Assembly (NCBI GenBank): GCA_903870275.1
Contig: CAIQCK010000056.1
Span: forward strand, 62,001-126,000
Origin: an uncultured bacterium
GTDB lineage: Bacteria > Verrucomicrobiota > Verrucomicrobiia > CAIQCK01
Direction of reading: 5' to 3'
Length of the DNA stretch: 64,000 bases
Below, piece after piece: positions 18,005-25,670 of the stretch. The notes beneath the pieces are model-generated. The model was not told where the DNA came from, searched no databases, and was given only the letters and a program-made list of their open reading frames with translations. How positions within the stretch are numbered: the stretch's first letter is position 1; each line of letters opens with the position of its first letter. Made by a program: the position numbers and the translations under genes.

Positions 18005-19189
18005 ATGACCAGCCGGGAACGAATGGCGTTGGCGATGCAGCACCGCGAGGCAGACCGTGTGCCGGTCATGTGTCAACTTGCGCTCGGACATTATTTTCTC
18101 AACACCGGCCTGCCGCCGCACCGCATCTGGTTCACCAGCGAAGGGTTTGCGGAGGCGCTGGTGAAGTTGCAGCGGCGATATCGCTTCGACGGTCTCCTCA
18201 TCAACCTCCCGGGCCGGCCGGCGGATATTCTCGACGACCTGGCGCGCATCGAAGAAGCCGGCGATGGCAGCGAGAAGCTCACGTGGAAAAACGGCGACTA
18301 CACCATCGTGCCTCCGAACGACAGCGCGCAGCATTACGCGGCTGACGGTTCGCCGCCCAAACACGCGGATTTTGCCACGCTCGACCCCGACAAACTCGAC
18401 GGGATGGACGAACTGACCGGCTACATCTGGAACACGTATCACGTGCCGCGGCTACCGGGAAAAACCCAACCGGGTCCGCTCAGCGAAGTGCCCGAATATT
18501 TTCACCGCACTTTCGATCTCGTGAAGGCGACCGTCGGCAACGAAATCTCCATTCACGGCGAGGTTTTCTCTCCGTTCACGCACTTGATGGAGCTGTTCGG
18601 TTACGAAGAGGCGCTCATGGGCATGATGACGGACCCCACCAAGGCGCACGCGCTGCTGGATCGCTTGACGGTCGCCGCGGTCGCCTGGGGCGTCGCGCAG
18701 GCCCAACGCGGCGCGGACGCGGTGTTGATTTCGTCTGCGTTCGCCGGCGGCAGTTTCATTTCGCGCGAGATGTATCGCGAGTTTGTCGTGCCTTACGAAC
18801 GGCGGCTCACCGACGCGATCAAACCCACCGGCGTGCCGGTTTACACGCACACGTGCGGCAAGATCGGCGACCGATTGGAACTGATGGCCGAAACCGGCAC
18901 GCAGGGCCTCGACACGCTCGATCCGCCGCCGCTCGGCAACGTCGAACTGGCCGAAGCGAAGCGGGAGGTCGGCGGCCGGTTGTTCATCAAGGGCAACATG
19001 AACTCGGTGGCGTTGCTCAACTACAAGACAAAGGACGAGGTCATCGCCGAAACCGGCGAGTGCCTTCGCATTGGCAAGCCGGGCGGCGGTTATATCCTGA
19101 GCACCGCGTGCTCCGTGGCGCCCCGCGTCGAACCGTGGAAACTGGAACTGCTGACACCGCTGGCGGAAAAAATCGGGCGCTATGACTAA
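18005..19189 (+). CDS. Uroporphyrinogen decarboxylase (URO-D) family protein
   Basis: 394 residues; the start MTSRERMALAMQHREADRVP at 18005 matches the usual family N-terminus, although in-frame ATGs lie at 17996 and 17969. URO-D-fold TIM barrel with the THTCG segment (about residue 280) seen in the methyltransferase-like (MtaA/MtbA) branch, where His and Cys bind zinc. True HemE motifs (such as the N-terminal RQAGR) are absent, so it is more likely a methyl- or corrinoid-related enzyme or a catabolic relative than the haem enzyme. It stands alone, with a palindromic repeat starting 5 bp after its stop. Confidence 0.82.
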   Translation: MTSRERMALAMQHREADRVPVMCQLALGHYFLNTGLPPHRIWFTSEGFAEALVKLQRRYRFDGLLINLPGRPADILDDLARIEEAGDGSEKLTWKNGDYTIVPPNDSAQHYAADGSPPKHADFATLDPDKLDGMDELTGYIWNTYHVPRLPGKTQPGPLSEVPEYFHRTFDLVKATVGNEISIHGEVFSPFTHLMELFGYEEALMGMMTDPTKAHALLDRLTVAAVAWGVAQAQRGADAVLISSAFAGGSFISREMYREFVVPYERRLTDAIKPTGVPVYTHTCGKIGDRLELMAETGTQGLDTLDPPPLGNVELAEAKREVGGRLFIKGNMNSVALLNYKTKDEVIAETGECLRIGKPGGGYILSTACSVAPRVEPWKLELLTPLAEKIGRYD

Positions 19190-19193
19190 CGCA

Positions 19194-19258
19194 GCCGCCG
19201 ACGTAAGTCGGCGGAAAGGCTCTGGCTGGAACTGCGTCCGCCGACTTACGTCGGCGGC
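19194..19258. repeat. Palindromic dispersed repeat, copy 1 (CCGCCGACTTACGTCGGCGG)
   Basis: Two perfect 22-bp inverted arms (19194-19215, 19237-19258). Each arm is itself almost palindromic. The right flank (to about 19300, containing GTGTCTGAAATACCCCCGTTAA) resembles the right flank of copy 2 at 24752-24882. The corresponding left flank is missing because the URO-D gene ends there. Confidence 0.85.
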
Positions 19259-19299
19259 TACGGCCGTCGGCATTTCGCGCGGTGTCTGAAATACCCCCG

Positions 19300-22200
19300 T
19301 TAACGCAGCCGTTGCACGACGCAACCGATGCCCTTCGGCTCCAACTCCGGCCCCACGAGGGCGAAACCATCCTGAATTTCCGGCGTGAGCGGCTTTCCGC
19401 TCCACGCGTTTTCATACGTCGCGCCGCGGACGTGCTTCACGCGCAATGCAGGCTGGCACACGTTCCGGCCGTTGGCGTTGTAGAGCGTCCAGACGTTTTC
19501 CTTCGGTGCGCGGAAAAGATTCGCGAAAACGCCGCTGATCTCGGTGAGCACGAGCGGCGTGACATCATGCGAAGCGAACGCGTCGCGGTGGGCGCACTGG
19601 ACTTCGATGGCGCGCTTGAGAAAAGCGAGGGAGGGTTCATCCATGTAAGGCAGACCCAGCGCCCCGACGCGATACACCTCGCCGTTGAAGAACGGGAACT
19701 TGAACAGCCACCAGTTCCCCGCGCGCGGCGTCACGTAGTGAATGATGTGGAGCTGCTTGAAGTCCGGGAAGACAAAGCGAGGCAGGTCAATGAAATGCGG
19801 CGCGCGCAGTTCCTCGTCGGCGCTCCACAACGCCTGATACGTGATGGAGCCGTCCAGAAACTGCCGGCTCACCTCGGCGGGCGGATATTCCGTGTAGAGG
19901 GCCACGCGCGGGCCAACCGCTTCACGAATGCGCCTGAGCATCGCCGCCTCGCCCGCGTAGGGAATCTCGTAGCCGTTGTGGCCGTGGTCCTTCGCGAAGC
20001 AAGCCCAGCGCCCGTCCGTCGCGCCGAATTCATCTATATACATGACCTTCGGATGCAGATCGTTTTGAACTCGGCGATACGCTTCGCTCAAATAATCCTG
20101 CCAGCCTTTCAGGGACGGGCACTGGTTGTAGGCATTGTAGGTCGGGACAAACTGCGGCGAGCCGTCGGCGCGTTTCATCGCCCACTCTTTGGCGTGAGCG
20201 CCGGCAAACTTTCCCTGTTCACAACTCAGATAGCCGTCGAGATAAAGACTCACCGCGATGCCGCGGTCTTGGACGCGCCGGATGTTCTCGCGGAAATACT
20301 CCAGCCCGCCAACCGTCTCGTCGTCGTGATTGTAATCACCCCAGTCGCCGTATGTCTTCGACGCCGCCCAGCCAAAGAGATGCGTGTAGTCGCACAGGCC
20401 GATGTATTGGAGCATCACCTCCGCCGCCTGTTTCACCGCGCCGCGCTCCTGCGGGGTCGAATACGCATCGTAATGCGCGTTGCCACTCGCCATCGCGAAC
20501 GCGCGCTCGAACCACGGCTTCCGCGGCGCGGCCGGCTTGAACCACGTCTTCAACCAGCCGGTGTAGGCGGCGAGGATCGCCCGCCAGTCGCCATCGCAAA
20601 GGACCAGCGCCGCTTCGGTGGCCGTGAAACTTCCGCCCGGTGCGAGGTCGCGCTCGACATATTCCGGGTGCCACTCGCCGCCGCCGTCAGTTTTTGCGAT
20701 ATTGATAAAGTGATGCTGGGCAACCGTGTCGTGCGTGAGGCACGCGAGCGCCAGTCCCGTCGATGGGTTGAAGAAACCGTCCACCTGCATCGGATGGCTT
20801 TCGCCCAACGGTTCGCGGAACCGGACGTTCGCCAAGTGAATGATGCCGCCGCGCTTGCCGAACAAATAACTCGTCTCCGCCGCGCCGCCGATGCGGATGC
20901 CGCGCAACACGGGAAAGTGCAGGCTCGCCGTGACCGGCTTGTCACCGGCGTTGGTGAGCGTCATTCGCATCCGCAATTCGTTGCCCCGGCTGGGAACGCA
21001 CTCCACCCGCGCGGCGAGTCTGGCTTTCGCGTTGAGCAAAAGAAATCGGCGACCCGCACCGATCGCCTCCATCCGCTCCAACAACCAATCTCCCGCGTCG
21101 AGCCGGTGCCCAGCTATCTCCACCTCGAATACAGGGCATGGTGCGCACTGGAGCGGCTCCTTCGATCCGGCTGCACAAAGCTGCGACCATTTCAATCCGG
21201 CGGTCGTGTCGAATCGCGCCTGCAAAGCGCCCGCATTGATGACCGGCTCCGACGCGCGCGCGGGCGCCGGCTGCGCGCCGGCGAGCGCGTGAGCGGGTGC
21301 GGGCCGGACGGGCAATGAATCCCAGTTCGGTTCCGCCACGCGCGGCGTACCCTGCCGCATCGTCGCCGCCACGATGGCGAAACTCGCCGTCTGCATCCGG
21401 TCGTGCAGAATCAACTCCGTCGCCCGGCGCGCCGGGTCGGGATGCACGACGGAGACGCTCAGGCCGCGCGTCATTCCCCAACGGCCGGTCGCGAGGTCGA
21501 GCGGCAGCACGTGGTCGGGCCGGCCGATGTCGTAGCGGATTTCGTAGAACACCTTTTCCGGCACATCCAGAATTTCCTGCGGCCTCGGATGTTTCCAATC
21601 CACGCCCCACGGCTCCGTCGCCGGCGCGGTGTTAGCCGTCAGCAAATAGACCTCCCGCGCGCCGGCGGGAAGCGCGAGCGACAACGCGCCAAAGTTGGCC
21701 GTGTCGGTCTGGAGAACCCGGCCAGCTTCCGCCGGCACTTCGAACGGCACGCCGGCGACCGTCACGTGCGGCGAGGCGAACCAATCCGCGAGTTGCATCC
21801 GCTGAAGGAAAAACGCCGACGATTTTCCTCCGGCAACGCGGACCGGCTCCGCCACGAAGCCATCCTTGCCGCCGGGCCACGGCGCGTCCCGCCGCTCGCA
21901 GACCACCGTCTCCGCAACCTTCCACCGAGGCGGACGCGAACTGAAACGAATCGTGTCCAGTGTCAGCGCGGCTTCCCCGCTCAAACAGTCCAGACCGACG
22001 GCGAGTTGTGCAACGGTGAAGGACCCGCCAACTTTCATGCCGAGGTTGTGCCAGGCGCCGTCGGCGTGAATCTCGCCCGCAAAAAACGGGACCGTCGCTT
22101 GGTGGCCGCTACGGGTTTCTTTGTTGCCAAGCCAGAGGACGTAGGTCGCCGCAGCCAACTGCCCCGAAGCTTTGTAGCGAACGGACAGATACGGCGTCGC

Positions 22201-22932
22201 CTTGAGATCAACCGGCTGCGGCAAGGTCATCGTCCACCGCATGCCCTTACCGCCATCGCGCACGGCAAATGTCATCGCGCTCTGCTCCAGCTTTGCGCCG
22301 AAGTTCGCGGCGGGAGTTCGTATCCAACCTGTTTGCGCCGCCATGGTGCCCGCCGTCCTCCAGTCCAGCACGACGGTCTTGTCTTTCACCTGCTTCGGCG
22401 TCGCGGCGAGCTGTGCACTCGCGGGTAGTTCATCCGTAAACCGAATCCGATCCAGCGTCAGCCGCGCGCTGCCACCGGCGTCCGCGCTCACCTTGATTGC
22501 CAGGTTGTGAGTGGTTTCCAGCGGGTCGAGCGCCACCAAGTCCACCGCCAGCGTGTGCCATTGGCCGTCCGGCTTGACCTCGCCCGGGAGCGCATACGTT
22601 CGCCCGCCGAGGGTTCCTTCCTCGCCGTGCAAAAAATAACCGCCGCGCGCCGCCGCGATGCCGGTCGCCTTGTAATGAAGCAGCAGATAACGCTCGTCAC
22701 CACTGACGCCGGATTTTCGCAAGTCCAACAGCCACGGCATCTCGGTGTTGGCGCCCTCGACGGCGAACACAAGTCCTTCCTGCTCGCGCCTGACCTCGAA
22801 CTTCGCCGGCCGTTTCTGAACCCAGCCGACGCACGCCGTCCATCGCTCCGGCGATGTCACATCCACCACGGATTCCGCGGCCGGCACCGTGCCGGCCAGC
22901 AACAGACAAAGTCCCAAAACGATTCGTTTCAT
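19300..22932 (-). CDS. Very large secreted protein, putative TIM-barrel glycoside hydrolase (DUF6259-like)
   Basis: 1210 residues with a Sec signal peptide (MKRIVLGLCLLLAGTVPAAE). The first 350 residues hold two carbohydrate-binding-like beta-sandwich repeats (both contain a G-x-W-H-x-L strand: DGQWHTLAVDL and DGAWHNLGMKV, and both end in LTLDxIRF). The middle (about 350-750) is a beta-sandwich of the kind that precedes glycosidase barrels. From about 790 to 1120 is a likely (beta/alpha)8 barrel (YTHLFGWAAS, GIAVSLYLDGYL, KVMYIDEFGATDGRW, VALYTEYPP). The Asp of YIDEFG and the Glu of YTEYPP are candidate catalytic residues, by position only. The call rests on fold-like features, not a known activity. 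The esterase gene lies 22 bp upstream on the same strand, so the two are probably one operon for polysaccharide breakdown. Confidence 0.65.
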   Translation of the reverse strand: MKRIVLGLCLLLAGTVPAAESVVDVTSPERWTACVGWVQKRPAKFEVRREQEGLVFAVEGANTEMPWLLDLRKSGVSGDERYLLLHYKATGIAAARGGYFLHGEEGTLGGRTYALPGEVKPDGQWHTLAVDLVALDPLETTHNLAIKVSADAGGSARLTLDRIRFTDELPASAQLAATPKQVKDKTVVLDWRTAGTMAAQTGWIRTPAANFGAKLEQSAMTFAVRDGGKGMRWTMTLPQPVDLKATPYLSVRYKASGQLAAATYVLWLGNKETRSGHQATVPFFAGEIHADGAWHNLGMKVGGSFTVAQLAVGLDCLSGEAALTLDTIRFSSRPPRWKVAETVVCERRDAPWPGGKDGFVAEPVRVAGGKSSAFFLQRMQLADWFASPHVTVAGVPFEVPAEAGRVLQTDTANFGALSLALPAGAREVYLLTANTAPATEPWGVDWKHPRPQEILDVPEKVFYEIRYDIGRPDHVLPLDLATGRWGMTRGLSVSVVHPDPARRATELILHDRMQTASFAIVAATMRQGTPRVAEPNWDSLPVRPAPAHALAGAQPAPARASEPVINAGALQARFDTTAGLKWSQLCAAGSKEPLQCAPCPVFEVEIAGHRLDAGDWLLERMEAIGAGRRFLLLNAKARLAARVECVPSRGNELRMRMTLTNAGDKPVTASLHFPVLRGIRIGGAAETSYLFGKRGGIIHLANVRFREPLGESHPMQVDGFFNPSTGLALACLTHDTVAQHHFINIAKTDGGGEWHPEYVERDLAPGGSFTATEAALVLCDGDWRAILAAYTGWLKTWFKPAAPRKPWFERAFAMASGNAHYDAYSTPQERGAVKQAAEVMLQYIGLCDYTHLFGWAASKTYGDWGDYNHDDETVGGLEYFRENIRRVQDRGIAVSLYLDGYLSCEQGKFAGAHAKEWAMKRADGSPQFVPTYNAYNQCPSLKGWQDYLSEAYRRVQNDLHPKVMYIDEFGATDGRWACFAKDHGHNGYEIPYAGEAAMLRRIREAVGPRVALYTEYPPAEVSRQFLDGSITYQALWSADEELRAPHFIDLPRFVFPDFKQLHIIHYVTPRAGNWWLFKFPFFNGEVYRVGALGLPYMDEPSLAFLKRAIEVQCAHRDAFASHDVTPLVLTEISGVFANLFRAPKENVWTLYNANGRNVCQPALRVKHVRGATYENAWSGKPLTPEIQDGFALVGPELEPKGIGCVVQRLR

Positions 22933-22954
22933 GGCGGCCGATGGCTCCGTTGGT

Positions 22955-24682
22955 TCAAGAACGCCGGATGACGAGGCGCACTCCGGCTTTGGATGGAATG
23001 GTCAGGTTGGAAATCGTGATGCGGCCCGTGGTGTCGGCAGTGACGGAAACGGGCGCGGCATCGCCGACGCTGACGCTGAGTTTTTCGCCGGGCCGGGTCT
23101 TGAACTGCTGCACGCGTCGGAGCGTCATATCGGTAACTAGAGGGTACTGGATACCCCTATAATCGGCGACGAGGGTGATCGCGTAGCGGTCCGGCGTGTC
23201 CTCGATGTCCTTCCAATCCATCCCGCGGTTGATCCAACCGATGATGTCGCCGTTTTCGGGCGCGCCGTTGCCGGGGTTGCGATTGCAGGAGGCGTTCGTG
23301 AACGCCGGATAGCTCCGGTCCAGCCGGAACTGCCGGAAGCGCTGGGTCCACGCCTTCACGTCCTCCGGCGCGTCTTTGCCGGAGGTGGGATGCGTGCCGT
23401 TGTCCCAGTAGGCGACGAAGCCCTGCCGCGCTGCGCTCAGCGCCTTGTAAAACGGCGGGTTGTTTTGCCACGGGATCGAGCCGTCCTGCCGGCCGTTGAT
23501 GAGGAACAGAAACGGCAGATCGTCGTGGGTTTCCGCAACGAACTTCGTGCCGTTCATGCGGTCGAGCAACGGCACGCCTTCGTTGGTTTTCAAATCGGCC
23601 GCGATCAGGCCGGTCCAGCACGACGGCTCCAGACGGTGCGCGCTGGCCGCGCCGAGATAGGTGTAGCTAACGATCGGCACGTGCGCGTGGCACGCGGCGA
23701 ACAACTCAGGGTGACGCAGCCCGAAGGAGACCGTTCCGCAGCCGCCCATCGAGCTACCCGAACAATACCAGCGGTTCGTATCGGGCTGGTAATGCGCGCG
23801 CACCCAATCGAGCATCCAAAGGTTCCGGCGCTCGGTGTAGTTGGTAGGAATCCCGCTGGCCATGAGGTTTCGGTCGTAGATATGGGAATTGTAACCATAC
23901 CAAAACGTCCAGATGGCGCAGGTGCCGCCGTCGCTCGCTTCCACGTGCGGCCGGTTGATCCAAACGCGGTCCGTCGGTCGGACGACGACCTCGTCGCCCT
24001 GGACGCGCACGCTGAACTTGAACGGTATTCCCTCGCGCCAGCCCATCGTCTCATCGCCGAAGACGAGATACTCGCTGTCGGCAATTACGCCGCCCTTGGC
24101 ATGAATATTCAACCAGAGCGCCTTGCCTTTGCCGGCTCCGCGCGCGGGCGGCGCGCCGTCGCGCTGCCAGATCGGAAGGATTTCTCCGGAACCGGCCGCA
24201 ACGCCTTCGGCGAGCGAGTTGGCACTGGCGACAACAGTGGTGTCCTCCTTGCCACGGGGATCGGAGGAAGTGACTGCAAAAAATAATTTTCCCGCCGCAT
24301 CCTTTCGGACCGTATGAACGAACAAGCCGCCCTGCGGATCAAGCCGCGAGCCGCCGCTCTGGATGTGAAAGCCCACCGGCTTGCCGGCGGGCGCGTCTTT
24401 TTTGAACGACGCCGGGTCTTCCCACCAATCCCGCGCGCTGTGCCGCTCGATGTGGTGAGCGATTCGCTTCGCCTTCGTCACGTCGGCGATGGGATGGTCG
24501 GACACATAGACGTTGAACGTCGTCCCGTCTGGCGTCTCCGCTTCCTGCCACGTCAGGATTGCCTGGCCGTCGCGAGCGGTTGTTTTCAACCCATTCACCG
24601 GCGGGGCGGACTCCGCCGCGCAGCACATCGCCAACCCAAACATCAATCCCAACAACACACTCCAAGCGGTTTCCGATTTCAT
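22955..24682 (-). CDS. Secreted alpha/beta-hydrolase (prolyl-oligopeptidase/feruloyl-esterase-like)
   Basis: About 575 residues from the ATG at 24682, giving a signal peptide (SVLLGLMFGLAMCCAAES). The N-terminal part (about 25-120) looks like a fibronectin III-like domain (TWQEAETPDGTTFNVYVS). The hydrolase core has the nucleophile elbow CSGSSMGGCGTVSFGLRHPE near residue 315, an Asp-containing loop (FLINGRQDGSIPW) and a His in WDNGTHPTSG, consistent with a Ser-Asp-His triad. A beta-rich C-terminal tail follows. The family includes secreted esterases acting on plant cell-wall material. It probably forms a unit with the large glycoside hydrolase-like gene downstream. Confidence 0.72.
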   Translation of the reverse strand: MKSETAWSVLLGLMFGLAMCCAAESAPPVNGLKTTARDGQAILTWQEAETPDGTTFNVYVSDHPIADVTKAKRIAHHIERHSARDWWEDPASFKKDAPAGKPVGFHIQSGGSRLDPQGGLFVHTVRKDAAGKLFFAVTSSDPRGKEDTTVVASANSLAEGVAAGSGEILPIWQRDGAPPARGAGKGKALWLNIHAKGGVIADSEYLVFGDETMGWREGIPFKFSVRVQGDEVVVRPTDRVWINRPHVEASDGGTCAIWTFWYGYNSHIYDRNLMASGIPTNYTERRNLWMLDWVRAHYQPDTNRWYCSGSSMGGCGTVSFGLRHPELFAACHAHVPIVSYTYLGAASAHRLEPSCWTGLIAADLKTNEGVPLLDRMNGTKFVAETHDDLPFLFLINGRQDGSIPWQNNPPFYKALSAARQGFVAYWDNGTHPTSGKDAPEDVKAWTQRFRQFRLDRSYPAFTNASCNRNPGNGAPENGDIIGWINRGMDWKDIEDTPDRYAITLVADYRGIQYPLVTDMTLRRVQQFKTRPGEKLSVSVGDAAPVSVTADTTGRITISNLTIPSKAGVRLVIRRS

Positions 24683-24751
24683 GGTTTCGGCGGATGCTCG
24701 CAAAGACAGCGCTGCCGGTCAAGGACGTGCCTGCCGGCGCGCGGGATTTGG

Positions 24752-24882
24752 CCCGGATATTTTACACACCACGTAGCCGCCGACGCAAGGAGGCGGAATC
24801 GTTGTGTTCGGGAGAGCATCCGCCGACTTGCGTTGGCGGCTACAGTCTGTCGGCGGTTCGTGCGTCGTGTGAAATATCCGGG
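24752..24882. repeat. Palindromic dispersed repeat, copy 2, with outer arms
   Basis: The inner arms GCCGCCGACGCAAG…GGCGGA and TCCGCCGACTTGCG…GGCGGC match those of the copy at 19194-19258. Here the outer arms are present too: CCCGGATATTTTACACAC (24752-24769) against GTGTGAAATATCCGGG (24867-24882). The element lies upstream of the esterase gene and ends 38 bp from the hemerythrin stop. Confidence 0.8.
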
Positions 24883-24919
24883 TTAAACACGTCAGGAACA
24901 GGAGCAAATCACAAACTCG

Positions 24920-25363
24920 TCACCGGCGGCTTGACGTGTGTCTCTGTTTCCACAATGCGCCCAGTTTTTCAAGCGACTCGTTTTGGAGATGTTTCTCAGC
25001 CAGCGGAAATATCGTCTGCTCTTCGTAGAGAAAGTGTTCGCGGGTCAAGACCATCGCCTCTTGAAAAAGCCGCCGTGCTTCCACGGGATCGTTTGTCCTG
25101 ATCACCAGTTCCATACGGCCATCCATTTCACGATGCTCCGTGAACAACCGGCCGAAATGGTCCTTTTCCTTCAACATGTGATCTAGAGCGGCATACAGCA
25201 GATTCTGTTCGGTCTCGCCGTGGTCGTGCAACAGCGATGCCATCATGTGGGCGCGCGACTGGATCTCGGCGGGAATCGTCAACCCGGGTAGCGTCTGCTC
25301 TATTTGATCGAACATGGCGCAAAAGATCGCATGTTCTATCGTCAGAATGTCCGTGATCTTCAC
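24920..25363 (-). CDS. Hemerythrin HHE-domain protein
   Basis: 147 residues, one four-helix HHE domain. Iron-ligand candidates are in TIEHAIFCAMFD, LLHDHGETEQNLL, FTEHREMDG and TREHFLYEEQTIFP. The frame starts with GTG at 25363; no ATG precedes it in a better position. HHE proteins bind a di-iron centre and handle oxygen, nitric oxide or iron stress. The gene is transcribed away from the ovoA-type gene, which encodes a thiol antioxidant enzyme, so a shared oxidative-stress theme is possible but not shown. Confidence 0.85.
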   Translation of the reverse strand: MKITDILTIEHAIFCAMFDQIEQTLPGLTIPAEIQSRAHMMASLLHDHGETEQNLLYAALDHMLKEKDHFGRLFTEHREMDGRMELVIRTNDPVEARRLFQEAMVLTREHFLYEEQTIFPLAEKHLQNESLEKLGALWKQRHTSSRR

Positions 25364-25501
25364 CGACTAAACTACATCTCCGCGCGGAAATATCAATGAG
25401 GCCGGTCTTCTGTCGCTCGCGGGCAAACGAACGTTTCCACCAGCGCCGCCTGCCCATGCCAACGCAAGGATCATAGGACGGACCTTTTTTTGCTTTTTTG
25501 G

Positions 25502-25532
25502 TGACCCCTTTTTTTGACTGACCCCTTTTTTC
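25502..25532. repeat. Tandem TGACCCCTTTTTT repeats
   Basis: TGACCCCTTTTTTT (25502-25515) and TGACCCCTTTTTT (25519-25531) stand side by side, with another T-run just before (from about 25484). They lie in the 307-bp gap between the hemerythrin and ovoA genes. No hairpin precedes them, so a terminator is not claimed. Confidence 0.5.
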
Positions 25533-25670
25533 AAAGACCTGTATCCGGGCAGGAAGCGTTAGACGTTTCATCCGGCATCAGCTACGTTGTCCCTCGTGAA
25601 CAGATTGCGACCGGACGACGCCTCATTGAACGGTCTCATCAAACACGCGAGGTTTACTGGAGAATGATTT

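Noticed and set aside
18005..19189. Annotation as HemE (uroporphyrinogen decarboxylase proper)
   Set aside because: HemE N-terminal signature is missing and a THTCG metal-site-like motif points to the methyltransferase-like branch, so only the family is named.
19282..21318. Plus-strand frame of 678 codons
   Set aside because: Antisense shadow of the large glycoside hydrolase-like gene.
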